This document shows, in pieces, positions 19,830 to 29,008 of a stretch of 64,000 bases of DNA (position 1 is the stretch's first letter; every line of letters begins with the position of its first letter). The stretch is from Aromatoleum aromaticum EbN1 (lineage in GTDB: Bacteria > Pseudomonadota > Gammaproteobacteria > Burkholderiales > Rhodocyclaceae). The notes below the pieces were generated by a model. It was not told where the DNA came from, searched no databases, and saw only the letters and a program-made list of their open reading frames with translations. The position numbers were made by a program, and so were the translations under genes. The stretch is from the NCBI RefSeq assembly GCF_000025965.1, contig NC_006513.1, positions 434,001 through 498,000 of the forward strand. The letters are read 5' to 3'.

Positions 19830-20564
19830 ATGCTGATGCAACACAGCCTGCAACAACTGCGCACCCTGCGCCTGGAAGGCATGGCCCGCGCCTTCGAGGA
19901 GCAGCTCACCCAGCCCGCCATCACCGCGCTCAGCTTCGAGGAGCGTTTCGCCCAGCTCATCGATCGCGAGATCCTGCTGCGCGACGGCAAACGCATCGAT
20001 CGGCTGCTCAAGGCCGCCCGCATCAAAGCCGCTGCCGCCTGCCTGGAGGACGTCGACTACCGCGCCGGGCGCGGCCTCGAGCGCAGTCAGATCGCCGCGC
20101 TCGGAACCGGCCAGTGGATTCGCCACCACCAGAACTGCCTCATCACGGGCCCCACCGGCAGCGGCAAGACGTGGCTCGCCTGCGCGCTCGCCAACGCGGC
20201 GTGCCGGCAGGGCCTCGCGGCCTACTACGTGCGTCTGCCGCGGCTCTTCGAAGAGCTGCGCATCGCGCATGCCGATGGCAGCTTCAGCCGACGCCTGATG
20301 CAGCTCGCGCGCATGGATCTCATCGTCATCGACGATTGGGGCCTGGCCGCGCCGTCGGCGCAGGAGCGAAGCGACCTGCTGGAGCTGCTCGACGACCGCG
20401 TCGGCACGCGTTCGACCGTGATCACCAGCCAGCTGCCGATCGAGCACTGGCACACCTACCTGGGCGACCCGACCTTCGCCGATGCGATCCTCGATCGCGT
20501 CGTGCACGCCGCGCACAAGCTCGCCCTCAAGGGCGAGTCGATGCGCAGAAAGGAAAAAGCATGA
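19830..20564 (+). CDS. istB: IstB, transposition helper ATPase
   Basis: 244 aa from ATG 19830 with CGGAGA upstream. The AAA+ core shows Walker [12 protein letters not shown] and Walker [11 protein letters not shown]. It follows istA after 22 bases instead of overlapping. It partners the upstream IstA in target choice and strand transfer. Confidence 0.95.
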   Translation: MLMQHSLQQLRTLRLEGMARAFEEQLTQPAITALSFEERFAQLIDREILLRDGKRIDRLLKAARIKAAAACLEDVDYRAGRGLERSQIAALGTGQWIRHHQNCLITGPTGSGKTWLACALANAACRQGLAAYYVRLPRLFEELRIAHADGSFSRRLMQLARMDLIVIDDWGLAAPSAQERSDLLELLDDRVGTRSTVITSQLPIEHWHTYLGDPTFADAILDRVVHAAHKLALKGESMRRKEKA

Positions 20565-20588
20565 GGCCGTGCGCGCGATACGCCTTAC

Positions 20589-20639
20589 CCACAGGCGCCC
20601 GCCCGCCAGCGTATGAGGCGCGCTGGCGGTCGCCTGTGG
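20589..20639. repeat. Two-tier inverted repeat 3' of istB with a DnaA-box-like 9-mer
   Basis: Outer arms CCACAGGCG (20589-20597)/CGCCTGTGG (20631-20639) and inner arms CCGCCAGCG (20603-20611)/CGCTGGCGG (20621-20629) form one long, slightly interrupted hairpin. The right shoulder contains a perfect TTATCCACA on the minus strand (20635-20643); the left has TTACCCACA. The first IS21-type element has a comparable hairpin at the same place. Confidence 0.75.
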
Positions 20640-20723
20640 ATAAGCCTGCGCACTGCCCCCAATCGACCGTGATCGTGACCGACGCGGTTAGAATCTGAAC
20701 CCCACGCTTGCGCGCGCCCCCAC

Positions 20724-20769
20724 CGGTCACGTTCGTCGGTGCAGGCGGTCACGTTCGTCGGAATGCGCA
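20724..20769. repeat. Right IS end with two CGGTCAC repeats
   Basis: CGGTCACGTTCGTCGG occurs twice, starting at 20724 and 20746, in inverted orientation to the GTGACCG repeats at the left end. Confidence 0.8.
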
Positions 20770-20955
20770 GTTTTTCTCGGCTCGATGCCGATTTCGCAAG
20801 AATTGACGAAGTCATAACCCAGGTCGAGCGCGGCACGCCGGGCGCGTCCCCTGACGGATCCTTTCTGCCGAATCGGCATAGGGAATATCCCGCTGAAGGG
20901 ACCGCTGCGCCTCTCGCCGGTCTCGTTCCGCCTATGGAGCCCGGCCCCAGGACGC

Positions 20956-21798
20956 TCAGTCGTAACGCTTCCTGTAGATGCGCATGGGACCGTCCAGCTC
21001 GGCGAAGCGGGCTTCGATGCTCGTCCGTTCGAGCACCTCCTTGAGCCCGAGGCAGAGAAATCCCCCGGGCGGGAGACTGTCGTCGAACAGGCGCAGGCAG
21101 CGTTCCTTGAGCGGCGGCTTGAAATAGATCATGACGTTGCGGCACACGATCATGTTCATTTCGCCGAACTCTGCGTCGGTCGCAAGGTTGTGCGGCGCGA
21201 AGACGATGTTTTTTCGCAACGCCGGGGACAGGAGCGCGTGCTCGTAGCGCGCCGTGTAGTAATCCGCGAAGGATGCAGCCCCGCCGCTCAACTGGTAGTT
21301 GCGGGTGAACAGCTGCATGTTGGCGACCGAGAGGATGCCTTCCTGCGCGCGCTCGAGGATCGCCTCGTTGATGTCGGTGGCGTAAATCCGGTAGCGCCCC
21401 GCCATCCCCTCCTCGTTGAGCAGGATCGCCATCGAGTAGGCTTCCTCGCCGGTGGCGCAGCCCGCATGCCAGATCTTGACGAACGGATACGTCCGGAGGA
21501 ACGGAACGACTTTCGTGCGCACCATCCTGAAGAAGGCGGGGTCGCGGAACATTTCCGTGACGTTGATCGTGATGCCGCGCAGCAGCGAATCGAAGACGCG
21601 GCGGTCGCGCAGCACCCGTGACTGGGCAAGCGAAAACGTCTCGAACCCGGATTCGCCCAGCCAGTGCAGGAGGCGGCGCCGAATCGAGGCTTCCGCATAG
21701 TCGCGGAAGTCGTAGCCGTACACCTGCTCGATTCCCTCGAGAAGCAGGCGTATTTCCACCTCTTGCAGATCCGGTTGCGGGTGGCCCCACTCAGACAC
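20956..21798 (-). CDS. cheR: CheR-type protein-glutamate methyltransferase
   Basis: 280 aa. An N-terminal helical domain (about 15-75; YGYDFRDYAEASIRRRL) precedes the SAM-binding core with WHAGCATGEEAYSMA and the later CRNVMIYF. CheR uses SAM to methylate glutamates, classically on chemoreceptors. It overlaps the hybrid kinase gene by 8 bases, so the two are co-translated, and the kinase is the likely partner or substrate. No CheB esterase gene is visible nearby, and its usual C-terminal pentapeptide target was not identified. Confidence 0.93.
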   Translation of the reverse strand: MSEWGHPQPDLQEVEIRLLLEGIEQVYGYDFRDYAEASIRRRLLHWLGESGFETFSLAQSRVLRDRRVFDSLLRGITINVTEMFRDPAFFRMVRTKVVPFLRTYPFVKIWHAGCATGEEAYSMAILLNEEGMAGRYRIYATDINEAILERAQEGILSVANMQLFTRNYQLSGGAASFADYYTARYEHALLSPALRKNIVFAPHNLATDAEFGEMNMIVCRNVMIYFKPPLKERCLRLFDDSLPPGGFLCLGLKEVLERTSIEARFAELDGPMRIYRKRYD

Positions 21799-24700
21799 GC
21801 TGATACATCCACACCCGAATCAGCGAAAACAGCTTGTCGACATCGATCGGCTTGGCGATGTAGTCGCTCGCTCCGGCCTCGAGGCACTTCTCGTAATCGC
21901 CTTTCATCGCTTTGGCGGTCATCGCGATCACCGGAAGCTTGGCAAAGCGCGGATTGCGGCGGATTTCGCGCATCGCGGCATAACCGTCGGTTTCCGGCAT
22001 CATGATGTCCATGAGCACGATCGACACATCCGGATGCTCTTCCAGACGGGCCAGCGCCTTGCGGCCGTTGTCCGCCTCGATCACGACCATGTTCTTTTCG
22101 GCAAGCACGCTCGACAGCGAGAACAGGTTGCGCATGTCGTCGTCGACCAGCAGGACTTTTCTGCCTTCGAGCATCGCCTCCTTGTTAAGTGCCGCGCGGA
22201 TCATGCGCTGCTTGTTCGCGGGTAGCCTGGTCTCGACCTGGTGCAGGAACAAGGTCACTTCGTTGATCAGCCGCTCGGGGCTCTTCGCGCCCTTGATGAC
22301 GATGCTTTCCGCATAGCGCCGGAGTCTGCGCTCGTCATCCTCGCTCAGTTCCTGGCCCGAATGGATGACGACCGGGATGCGCTCGCCGCGTTCCATCGCC
22401 TGCATGTGATCGAGCAGGTCGAAACCGGACATCTCCGGCAGCCCCAGATCGAGGACGACGCAATCGAAGGTTTCGGACGCCAGCAGATCGACCGCTTCGC
22501 GTCCCGAGGCGGCCACCGAGATCTCGACCTCCTTGTCATCGAGCAGCGCGACGATGCTGTACGCCTCGTTCTGGTCGTCCTCGACGACGAGGAGCCGCTT
22601 GACCGACTTCGTCACCGAGCGCTCGATCGCCTCGAGCACCTCGTTCAGCTGGTCGCTGCTGACGGGCTTCGTTGCGAAGCCGATCGCCGCCATCCCCAAA
22701 GCCTTTTGCCGCTCCTCGAGGCAGGTGAGGAAATGCACCGGGATGTGGCGGGTGCGCGGATTGTCCTTCAGGCTGCGCATCACGTTCCAGCCGTCGATGC
22801 CGGGCAGCATCACGTCGAGGATGATTGCGTTCGGCAGCTCCCGCTCCGCGAGTTCGAGTCCCTTTTCCCCGCTCTCGGCGACGAGGACGGAGAACCCGCG
22901 CTCCCGGATCGTTTCCTGCAGGATCTTCGCGAACTCGTGGTCATCCTCGACGACCAGGATGCTCCGGTCACCGGCTTTCGAATGACCGGGCTCCTCCGGT
23001 TTTGCGGAACGGACCGACAACTCGGGCTCGGTAGCGATCACCGGCGGCTGCGCGAGCAGCGCGGCGGACGGACGGCGCCGCTCCGGCGCCTTGTCGCTTT
23101 CGACGCAGAGCGGCAGGTACAGGACGAACACGCTGCCCTTGCTCTCGCTGCTGCTCATGCGGATATCGCCATGCATCCTGCGGGCCAGCTCGAGCGAGAT
23201 CGAAAGGCCCAGCCCGGTGCCGCCGTATTTGCGGCTGATCGAACCGTCGGCCTGCTGGAAGGCATCGAAAATGCCTTGTTGCTTGTCGGCCGGAATACCG
23301 ATGCCGGTATCGCTGACTGCGAACGCGATCGCGGGCACCGGTAAGGGATTCGCGCTCCCGGAAGGGAAAGTCACGCACAGCCTGACTTCGCCGTGCTCGG
23401 TGAACTTCAGGGCGTTGGAAACAAGATTCTTCAATATCTGATGAACGCGCTGCGTATCCCCGTGGAACGTTCGGGGAACATCCGCTTCGACTTCCACGCT
23501 GAATGCGATCCGCTTCTGCTCGGCCTGGGACTGGAACAGGCTGCGCATCGAGGTGGACAGGTCCTCGACGGCGATATCGGCGAAGTCGAGTTCGATCCGC
23601 CCTGCCTCGATCTTCGACAGATCGAGAATATCGTTGATGAGGTCGAGCAGATCGGTGCCGGCCGAGTGGATCGTCGACGCGAACTCGACCTGCTTTTCGC
23701 TCAGGTTGCCGTCCTTGTTCTGCATCAGCAGGCTGGACAGAATCATCAGGCTGTTGAGCGGCGTGCGCAGTTCGTGCGACATGTTCGCGAGAAATTGCGA
23801 CTTGTACGCACTGACGCGCTCGAGTTCCTGCGCCTTCACGCGGAGGTCTTCGGCAGCGAGCTTGATCTCGCGATTCTTCGCCCGGATGTTTTCGCGCTGC
23901 GTCTCGAGCATCTGGGCGCGTTCTTCCAGCTCCTCGTTGCTTTGCTGCAGTTCCTCCTGCTGCACGCGGAGTTCTTCGGCCTGCTGCTGAGTCTCTTCGA
24001 GGAGCTCGGCCATCCGCTGCCGCGACAGACTGACGCTCAGGCCGATCGCGACGGCTTCCTGCGCCAGGCCCAGGAACTCGAGCTGGATGTCCGTCATTTC
24101 GGAGAAAGTGCCGATCTCGAGCGCGCCGATCAGCCGCGCTCCATGCAGCAAAGGCAGCGCGAGGACGACTTTCGGCACGGACTCGCCGAGCGCGGAGGCG
24201 ATCGGCAGATAATCGGCCGGCACGTTCGCGAGGCAGATCGGCTTGCGTTCCCGGGCGGCCTGCCCGATCAGCCCCTCACCGAGACGGAAGCGGTCGCCGA
24301 GGTTCTTGCGCCGGGTGAAGGCATAGCTCGCCGCCAGGCTCAGTTCCTCCGCACGCTCGTCGAGCAGGTACAGCGCGCCCACTCCCGCTTTCAGGTATTC
24401 GACGAGGTACGCAAGCACCTTGTCAGCAATCTCCGACGTCGCGGGCTCTCCGCGCATCACCGAGTTGAGCTCGTTCAGCCCGCTCTTGAGCCAGTCCGCG
24501 TCACGAGCCTGCACACGCGCCTGACGCAACGACGAAGTCATGTTGCGGAAGGAGTGGTCGAGCTCGTTCTGGACGACGCTCAGTTGCGCCGCCGCCTTGA
24601 GCAGGAGGCCGGTTTCATCGTGCGGCAGCACTTCCGGGTCGATCTTGAGCGGTTTCGACTCGCCGATCTCCTGGCTCAGGTCTCCCGCTCCGATCGCCTC

Positions 24701-25408
24701 GACGACACGCGCCTTGTCCGAACTGCTTTCGATCACCCGCTTGACTTCGCCGGCGGCGCGTCGCAGCGAGCGGTTGACGCTGTGCGTGACGACGAAGGTC
24801 AACACCCCTCCGGCAGCCAGGATCAGTATCAGCGTGACGACGAGCAGGCGCCCGGCGGACTCAGCCTCGTTCCCGGCGGCCTGCTGATAGGCCGACGCCC
24901 GCGCGGACGAGAAATCCGAAACGACGCTCATGCGGTCGAGCAACGCATTGATGAGCCGGTCCGAACGCTCGCCGTGCAAAGCAATTGCCTCGGCGCGGCG
25001 GCCGCTTTTGACGAGCGCGATCGTCTCGGCGCGCACCACCTTCCAGTCGTCCCGCGCCTGCTGGATCCGATCCAGGTCGACAGGGCTGCCGCCGTAACGC
25101 TCCCGCAGCAACGCGAACCTTGCGTCATTGTCCTTGCGCCGCGCCTCGAGCCTCTGCTCGTAGCCCTCGACTTCTGCTGCGCCGGCGTAGTGCACGAGAG
25201 TGCTCATGACCTGCTGGGCGACAAGAGCTTCCGTCTTCGCTTCGCGAATCGCGATGGCGACGGTAAAGGGGTGCCGGTACATGCTCGCGGTCGAGTCGGC
25301 GAGGCCCTGGATGCTGCGCAGGCTCATCGCACCCAGCAGCAGGGTCGCCACCAGAATCAGGGAAAACCCGGCCACCAGGCGCGTCGTGATACTCGTCTGT
25401 CTTAGCAT
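21791..25408 (-). CDS. Hybrid sensor histidine kinase with GAF and three receiver domains
   Basis: 1205 aa. Transmembrane segments lie at about 9-30 and 187-208, enclosing a chemoreceptor-like helical periplasmic part. Then come a HAMP-like linker (209-290), GAF domain (315-460), coiled coil (460-535), HisKA with phospho-His545 in SHELRTP, and HATPase_c (650-765; SNALKF, DTGIGIPADKQ, GGTGLGLSIS). Receivers are at about 815-930 (Asp865), 935-1055 (Asp987) and 1082-1203 (Asp1134). The last receiver is canonical with TAKAM and AKP motifs. Overlap with cheR and proximity to a c-di-GMP protein suggest a phosphorelay controlling surface behaviour. Confidence 0.93.
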   Translation of the reverse strand: MLRQTSITTRLVAGFSLILVATLLLGAMSLRSIQGLADSTASMYRHPFTVAIAIREAKTEALVAQQVMSTLVHYAGAAEVEGYEQRLEARRKDNDARFALLRERYGGSPVDLDRIQQARDDWKVVRAETIALVKSGRRAEAIALHGERSDRLINALLDRMSVVSDFSSARASAYQQAAGNEAESAGRLLVVTLILILAAGGVLTFVVTHSVNRSLRRAAGEVKRVIESSSDKARVVEAIGAGDLSQEIGESKPLKIDPEVLPHDETGLLLKAAAQLSVVQNELDHSFRNMTSSLRQARVQARDADWLKSGLNELNSVMRGEPATSEIADKVLAYLVEYLKAGVGALYLLDERAEELSLAASYAFTRRKNLGDRFRLGEGLIGQAARERKPICLANVPADYLPIASALGESVPKVVLALPLLHGARLIGALEIGTFSEMTDIQLEFLGLAQEAVAIGLSVSLSRQRMAELLEETQQQAEELRVQQEELQQSNEELEERAQMLETQRENIRAKNREIKLAAEDLRVKAQELERVSAYKSQFLANMSHELRTPLNSLMILSSLLMQNKDGNLSEKQVEFASTIHSAGTDLLDLINDILDLSKIEAGRIELDFADIAVEDLSTSMRSLFQSQAEQKRIAFSVEVEADVPRTFHGDTQRVHQILKNLVSNALKFTEHGEVRLCVTFPSGSANPLPVPAIAFAVSDTGIGIPADKQQGIFDAFQQADGSISRKYGGTGLGLSISLELARRMHGDIRMSSSESKGSVFVLYLPLCVESDKAPERRRPSAALLAQPPVIATEPELSVRSAKPEEPGHSKAGDRSILVVEDDHEFAKILQETIRERGFSVLVAESGEKGLELAERELPNAIILDVMLPGIDGWNVMRSLKDNPRTRHIPVHFLTCLEERQKALGMAAIGFATKPVSSDQLNEVLEAIERSVTKSVKRLLVVEDDQNEAYSIVALLDDKEVEISVAASGREAVDLLASETFDCVVLDLGLPEMSGFDLLDHMQAMERGERIPVVIHSGQELSEDDERRLRRYAESIVIKGAKSPERLINEVTLFLHQVETRLPANKQRMIRAALNKEAMLEGRKVLLVDDDMRNLFSLSSVLAEKNMVVIEADNGRKALARLEEHPDVSIVLMDIMMPETDGYAAMREIRRNPRFAKLPVIAMTAKAMKGDYEKCLEAGASDYIAKPIDVDKLFSLIRVWMYQRV

Positions 25409-25432
25409 TGCTCGATGCTCATGTGAGGGGGC

Positions 25433-27349
25433 TTACTTTCCGACGACGCTCAGCCGGCGGTCGCAACTCGCCGCCATGACGTGCCAGCGTCCGTTGCCGT
25501 GCATGCGTTTCGCGCCACTGGCCGAAAACTTCTTCGCCAGCTCGCTCGCCGGGATCGGCTTGCTGTAGAGGTACCCCTGGTATTCATCGCATCCCAGCCT
25601 GCGCAACGCACCGAGCTGGGCTTCGTTCTCCACCCCTTCGGCGATGACGTTGAGCCCGAGCGCGTGGGCCATCTGGACGATCGCGGTGACGATGGCATGG
25701 GTGTCGCGGTCGTGCGGCAGGTCGCGCACGAACGACTGGTCGATCTTGAGGATGTGGATCGGAAGCGCCTTCAGGATCGCGAGCGACGAGTAGCCGGTGC
25801 CGAAGTCATCGACCGCGATCGATACGCCGGTTGCACCGATCTGTGCGAGCACGCTTGCCGCGTGGTCCACGTCGCGCATCAGCAAGGTTTCGGTGATCTC
25901 GAGCTCGATATGCGCCGGAGACAGCCCGTGCTCGTCGAGCAGGCGCGCGAGCGTGTCGGGCAGCGCCGAATAGAGCTGCGGCTCGGCGACATTCACTGCG
26001 ATTCGTACGGTTTCCTCGAGCCATCCCGCATCCTGCCACTGGCGCGCCTGACGGCACGCCGCGCGCAGCGCCCATTCGCCCAACGGCACCAGCATGCCGG
26101 CTTCCTCGGCGAGCCCCATGAACTGTTCGGCAGAAAGGAATCCGAGTTGGGGATGGTGCCAGCGCAGCAACGCTTCCATTCCCGCAATCGTTCCCTCGAC
26201 GACGTTGACTTTCGGCTGGTAGTACAACTCGAATTCGTCGTTCTCCAGCGCCTGCTGCAACTCGTGCTCGTGCCGGATGCGTTCCAGGAGGCGGCGGTTG
26301 AGCTCCTCGCGATAGAACTCGTGGCCGTTACGTCCCATCTGCTTCGCTTCGTACATCGCCAGATCGGCATTCTTCATCAAAACGCTTGCACTCGCCCCGT
26401 CGTCCGGGTAAAGGCTGACCCCGACACTCGCCGACACTTTCACCGTGCTGGCGCCAAGCTCGAACGGCTGCGCCAGGGCGGCGCAGATCTTGATGGCTAC
26501 TTGCGCGGCATCGTCCCTGTCGTGCAGGTTTTCGAGCAACACGACGAACTCATCGCCGCCGAACCGGGCCAGCGTGTCAGCTTCCCGCACTGCGCAGCGC
26601 AACCGCGCGGCGACCTGTTTCAGCAGCTCGTCCCCCTTGTCGTGTCCGAGGGAATCATTGACGCGCTTGAAACGATCGAGGTCCAGAAACAGCAACGCGA
26701 GACGGTCATTCTGGTGGCCGGCGACGGAAATCGCACGGGCGAGACGGTCATTGAGCGAGCGGCGGTTGAAAAACCCCGTCAGCGTGTCCCGAAGCGCGAG
26801 TTCCCGCGCAAGCTTTTCCGCCCCGCGGCGCTCTGCAACCTCCGTCTGCAGGGCCGCGTTGGCACGCTCCAGATCCTCCAGGCGCTGCACCTGCAGCTCG
26901 CGGTTGAGATCCGCGAGCAAGGCCGCCTTGTGCTCCAGTTCCCGCCGTTGCCGGCACAGCTCGACGAACACTCCCACCTTTGCCTGCAGTACCTGCGGGA
27001 CGAGCGGGGTGAAGAGGTAATCGGCAGCGCCGGCCTCGTAACCCTTGATCCGGTCGAGTTCGTCGGATCGGTGAGCAGTCAGGAATATGATCGGTATCGC
27101 AGCCGAACGGGGGCGGCCGTGAATCAGCCGGGCAGTCTCGAATCCGTCGAGTCCGGGCATATTCACGTCGAGCAGGATCGTCGCGAACTCATGCTCGAGA
27201 AGCTGCCGCAGCGCCTCCTCGCCCGATCGCGCAGTCATGATGGTGAAACGCAGCCGCTCGGCCGCTGTTTCCAGCAGGGCGGCAACGGCTTTCAGACTGG
27301 CATCGTCGTCATTGACAACGAGCACCAGGGGGTTCTCTTCGGGATCCAT
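25433..27349 (-). CDS. Response regulator with GGDEF and EAL domains
   Basis: 638 aa. The receiver domain (about 8-125) has NDDD acidic residues and phospho-Asp61. The GGDEF domain (about 190-350) keeps GGDEF (264-268) and I-site READ (255-258). The EAL domain (about 372-620) has EALLRW (392-397), ELEITETLL, DDFGTGYSSL and KIDQSFV. Both catalytic signatures are intact, so it may make or degrade c-di-GMP. It lies 24 bases upstream of the hybrid kinase gene in the same operon and is a plausible phosphoacceptor of it. Confidence 0.93.
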   Translation of the reverse strand: MDPEENPLVLVVNDDDASLKAVAALLETAAERLRFTIMTARSGEEALRQLLEHEFATILLDVNMPGLDGFETARLIHGRPRSAAIPIIFLTAHRSDELDRIKGYEAGAADYLFTPLVPQVLQAKVGVFVELCRQRRELEHKAALLADLNRELQVQRLEDLERANAALQTEVAERRGAEKLARELALRDTLTGFFNRRSLNDRLARAISVAGHQNDRLALLFLDLDRFKRVNDSLGHDKGDELLKQVAARLRCAVREADTLARFGGDEFVVLLENLHDRDDAAQVAIKICAALAQPFELGASTVKVSASVGVSLYPDDGASASVLMKNADLAMYEAKQMGRNGHEFYREELNRRLLERIRHEHELQQALENDEFELYYQPKVNVVEGTIAGMEALLRWHHPQLGFLSAEQFMGLAEEAGMLVPLGEWALRAACRQARQWQDAGWLEETVRIAVNVAEPQLYSALPDTLARLLDEHGLSPAHIELEITETLLMRDVDHAASVLAQIGATGVSIAVDDFGTGYSSLAILKALPIHILKIDQSFVRDLPHDRDTHAIVTAIVQMAHALGLNVIAEGVENEAQLGALRRLGCDEYQGYLYSKPIPASELAKKFSASGAKRMHGNGRWHVMAASCDRRLSVVGK

Positions 27350-28139
27350 AGGGGGTGCCCGGTACGAATTGCGGTTTTAGTGGGATGCCTCAAGGCATAA
27401 AACTGCGAACTATAGGGCCATGAAAGGGCATCAGCCAGCGCGCAAAGCTGCTCGCGCAAGTGCATTCCCCGAAGCGGTATGCGGAATTTTAACCTTGCAA
27501 TCTTCAGGGTTTCAGCGCGCACTCCAGCGGCAAAAACCGCTTTCCGCTTGGGAGTTATTCGATTCCCGGAGGGGGTGAAGGGGCACGGGTGCGGTCCCGG
27601 GCTTCCCACCCGGCATACGGCTCTCCGCGACGATTTGATACAAAATCGCCGCCTCCCGGGGCGAGGCGAGCGGATCCGCCCGAACCGGTCGTCCGACAAG
27701 CAAAAAAGCTGGAAGCCATCGGGCACGCCGACGGCCGCGCGCCATCGTCCTCGAAGATGGCGAGAGCTTCGAGCAGGCCTGCAAGCGCCTTCCTCAAGGA
27801 CGGCGGTATCTTGTCGTGCGCCGCGCCCTGACAGCGGATGAGTTCGCCCAGGCCGCCCCGAACAGCAGCCGGCTGGTAGCTGGCGACGACTGACCCGAGC
27901 GACTGGCGATTGCGCAGCGGATTGTGGAGCGGTGCAATTTTGCGTTTTGTACCGACGACCGTCCCTGAACGCATGGGAGCAAGGGGGGGGCAGACGCTCC
28001 TGTCCCTGTCTATAAGGAACCCGGTCGAGAGCGGGTTTTTTGCGTCGGCGCCGGAGCTTCGCGTCGAGCACGACATGACGATTTCCCCGGTCCGTAAAAA
28101 GCGGATTTTTTCTATTTATTCCCCAGTCCTTCCCCGGCC
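27350..28139. other. Unassigned 790-bp spacer, with one rightward terminator
   Basis: No frame here has convincing start sites, codon pattern or recognised motifs. The left part holds the promoter of the leftward signalling operon. A rightward terminator (stem AACCCG/CGGGTT, 28018-28037, then six T) lies near the right end with no recognised gene before it, so a small RNA or a decayed gene may precede it. The zone abuts the attL repeat at 28140. Confidence 0.45.
28018..28039 (+). terminator. Rho-independent terminator without an obvious gene
   Basis: AACCCG (28018-28023), 8-base loop, CGGGTT (28032-28037) with a six-T run. Nothing coding is recognised upstream on the plus strand. Confidence 0.65.
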
Positions 28140-28239
<100 letters not shown>

Positions 28240-28305
28240 AATTTCCATCAATTCCGCCCATTCCCATTCAACGCCGAAATTGCAGTAAGTGACTGATTGC
28301 GCTAA

Positions 28306-28433
28306 GGCTACACGAATCAGAACGTTGATTTGTGTTGAGCGATATTGCTACAATCTGGCTACACTGTGGCTACACGGGAGCGCGTGTAGCCAAATTCTCG
28401 TGTGTCATCAGAGGCCGACTACACCGTGTAGCC
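28306..28433. repeat. GGCTACAC arm-type repeats, left
   Basis: GGCTACAC occurs at 28306, 28357 and 28368, with inverted copies GTGTAGCC at 28384 and 28426 and a one-mismatch copy at 28417. The 28357/28368 pair is 11 bp apart. The cluster lies between attL and the integrase start. Such clusters are the expected arm-binding sites of a tyrosine integrase. Confidence 0.75.
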
Positions 28434-28452
28434 AAAATCCAGAGGACATATC

Positions 28453-28707
28453 ATGCAGCGCAAACGCCTGACCCCGGACCGCATCCGCCGCTTCAACTGC
28501 CCGGACGGGACGAAGCAGGCGTTCCTGTGGGACACCGTGGCCCCCAGGCTTGCCGTGCGTGCGACGGCTGGCGCGAAGTCCTACATCTTCGAAGCGAAGA
28601 TGAACCGGCAAACCATCCGCCGCACGATAGGCGACGTGCGCGCCTGGAATCTCGACGATGCCCGCTTCGCCGCAAGAACAAGAACGCTGCCTGAATTGCA
28701 AATCTAG
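28453..28707 (+). pseudogene. Tyrosine integrase, N-terminal fragment only
   Basis: 84 aa. ATG 28453 has AGAGGA upstream. Residues 1-75 match the arm-binding (DUF4102-like) N-terminal domain of phage/island integrases: LTPDRIRRFNCPDGTKQ, LWDTVAPRLAVRATAGAKSY, RRTIGDVRAWNLDDAR. The core-binding and catalytic R-H-R-Y domains (normally about 300 more residues) are absent; the frame ends LPELQI and stops. HigB starts 12 bases later. A deletion that joined the integrase 5' part to the toxin gene explains this. Confidence 0.85.
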
Positions 28708-28719
28708 GCTATACAAACT

Positions 28720-28998
28720 ATGATTGTCTCGTTCCGTCACAAGGGCTTGGAAGCGTTCTTCCGCACCGGCTCCCAGGCAGGCATCCAGCCGATGCACGCC
28801 AAGCGCCTGCGGGAGATGCTGACCGCCTTGAACGCTGCCGCCGGACCGGAAGACCTTGCCCGCCCTTCTTGGCGCTTGCACGGCCTGACCGGCGACCGCG
28901 CCGGCTTCCTGTCCATGACGGTGCAAGCCAACTGGCGGATGACGTTCAGATTCGAGGGCGGAGCCGTGGAACTGCTGGATTACCTCAACTACCACTGA
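28720..28998 (+). CDS. higB: HigB/RelE-type toxin
   Basis: 92 aa, full length for HigB-1 family mRNA interferases, starting MIVSFRHKGLEAFFRTG. Conserved segments include AKRLREML, LPSWRLHGLTG-like WRLHGLTGDRAG and a closing NWRMTFRF...LLDYLNYH. The protein would cleave ribosome-bound mRNA. No clear ribosome-binding site is seen; TATACA lies at 28710. The antitoxin gene follows 10 bases downstream, toxin first, the usual HigBA order. The module could stabilise the element. Confidence 0.92.
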   Translation: MIVSFRHKGLEAFFRTGSQAGIQPMHAKRLREMLTALNAAAGPEDLARPSWRLHGLTGDRAGFLSMTVQANWRMTFRFEGGAVELLDYLNYH

Positions 28999-29008
28999 GG
29001 CACGACAC

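Larger units (their letters stand above)
18015..20769 (+). mobile_element. IS21-family insertion sequence (IS408/IS1162-like), 2755 bp
   Basis: The ends are TGCGGATTCCGAC...AACGTGACCGC (18015 on) and its near-complement ending at 20769. Direct repeats GTTTTT flank it (18009-18014 and 20770-20775). It encodes istA and istB in the plus direction. Internal GTGACCG repeats lie at both ends. The proteins are longer-IstA type and differ from the IS at 2941-5035, so this was a separate arrival. All parts look intact. Confidence 0.92.

Noticed and set aside
27555..27615. Fragment of a group II intron or its maturase leader
   Set aside because: The local similarity to a CCGTATG-type intron segment is short and no domain V or reverse transcriptase frame is found.
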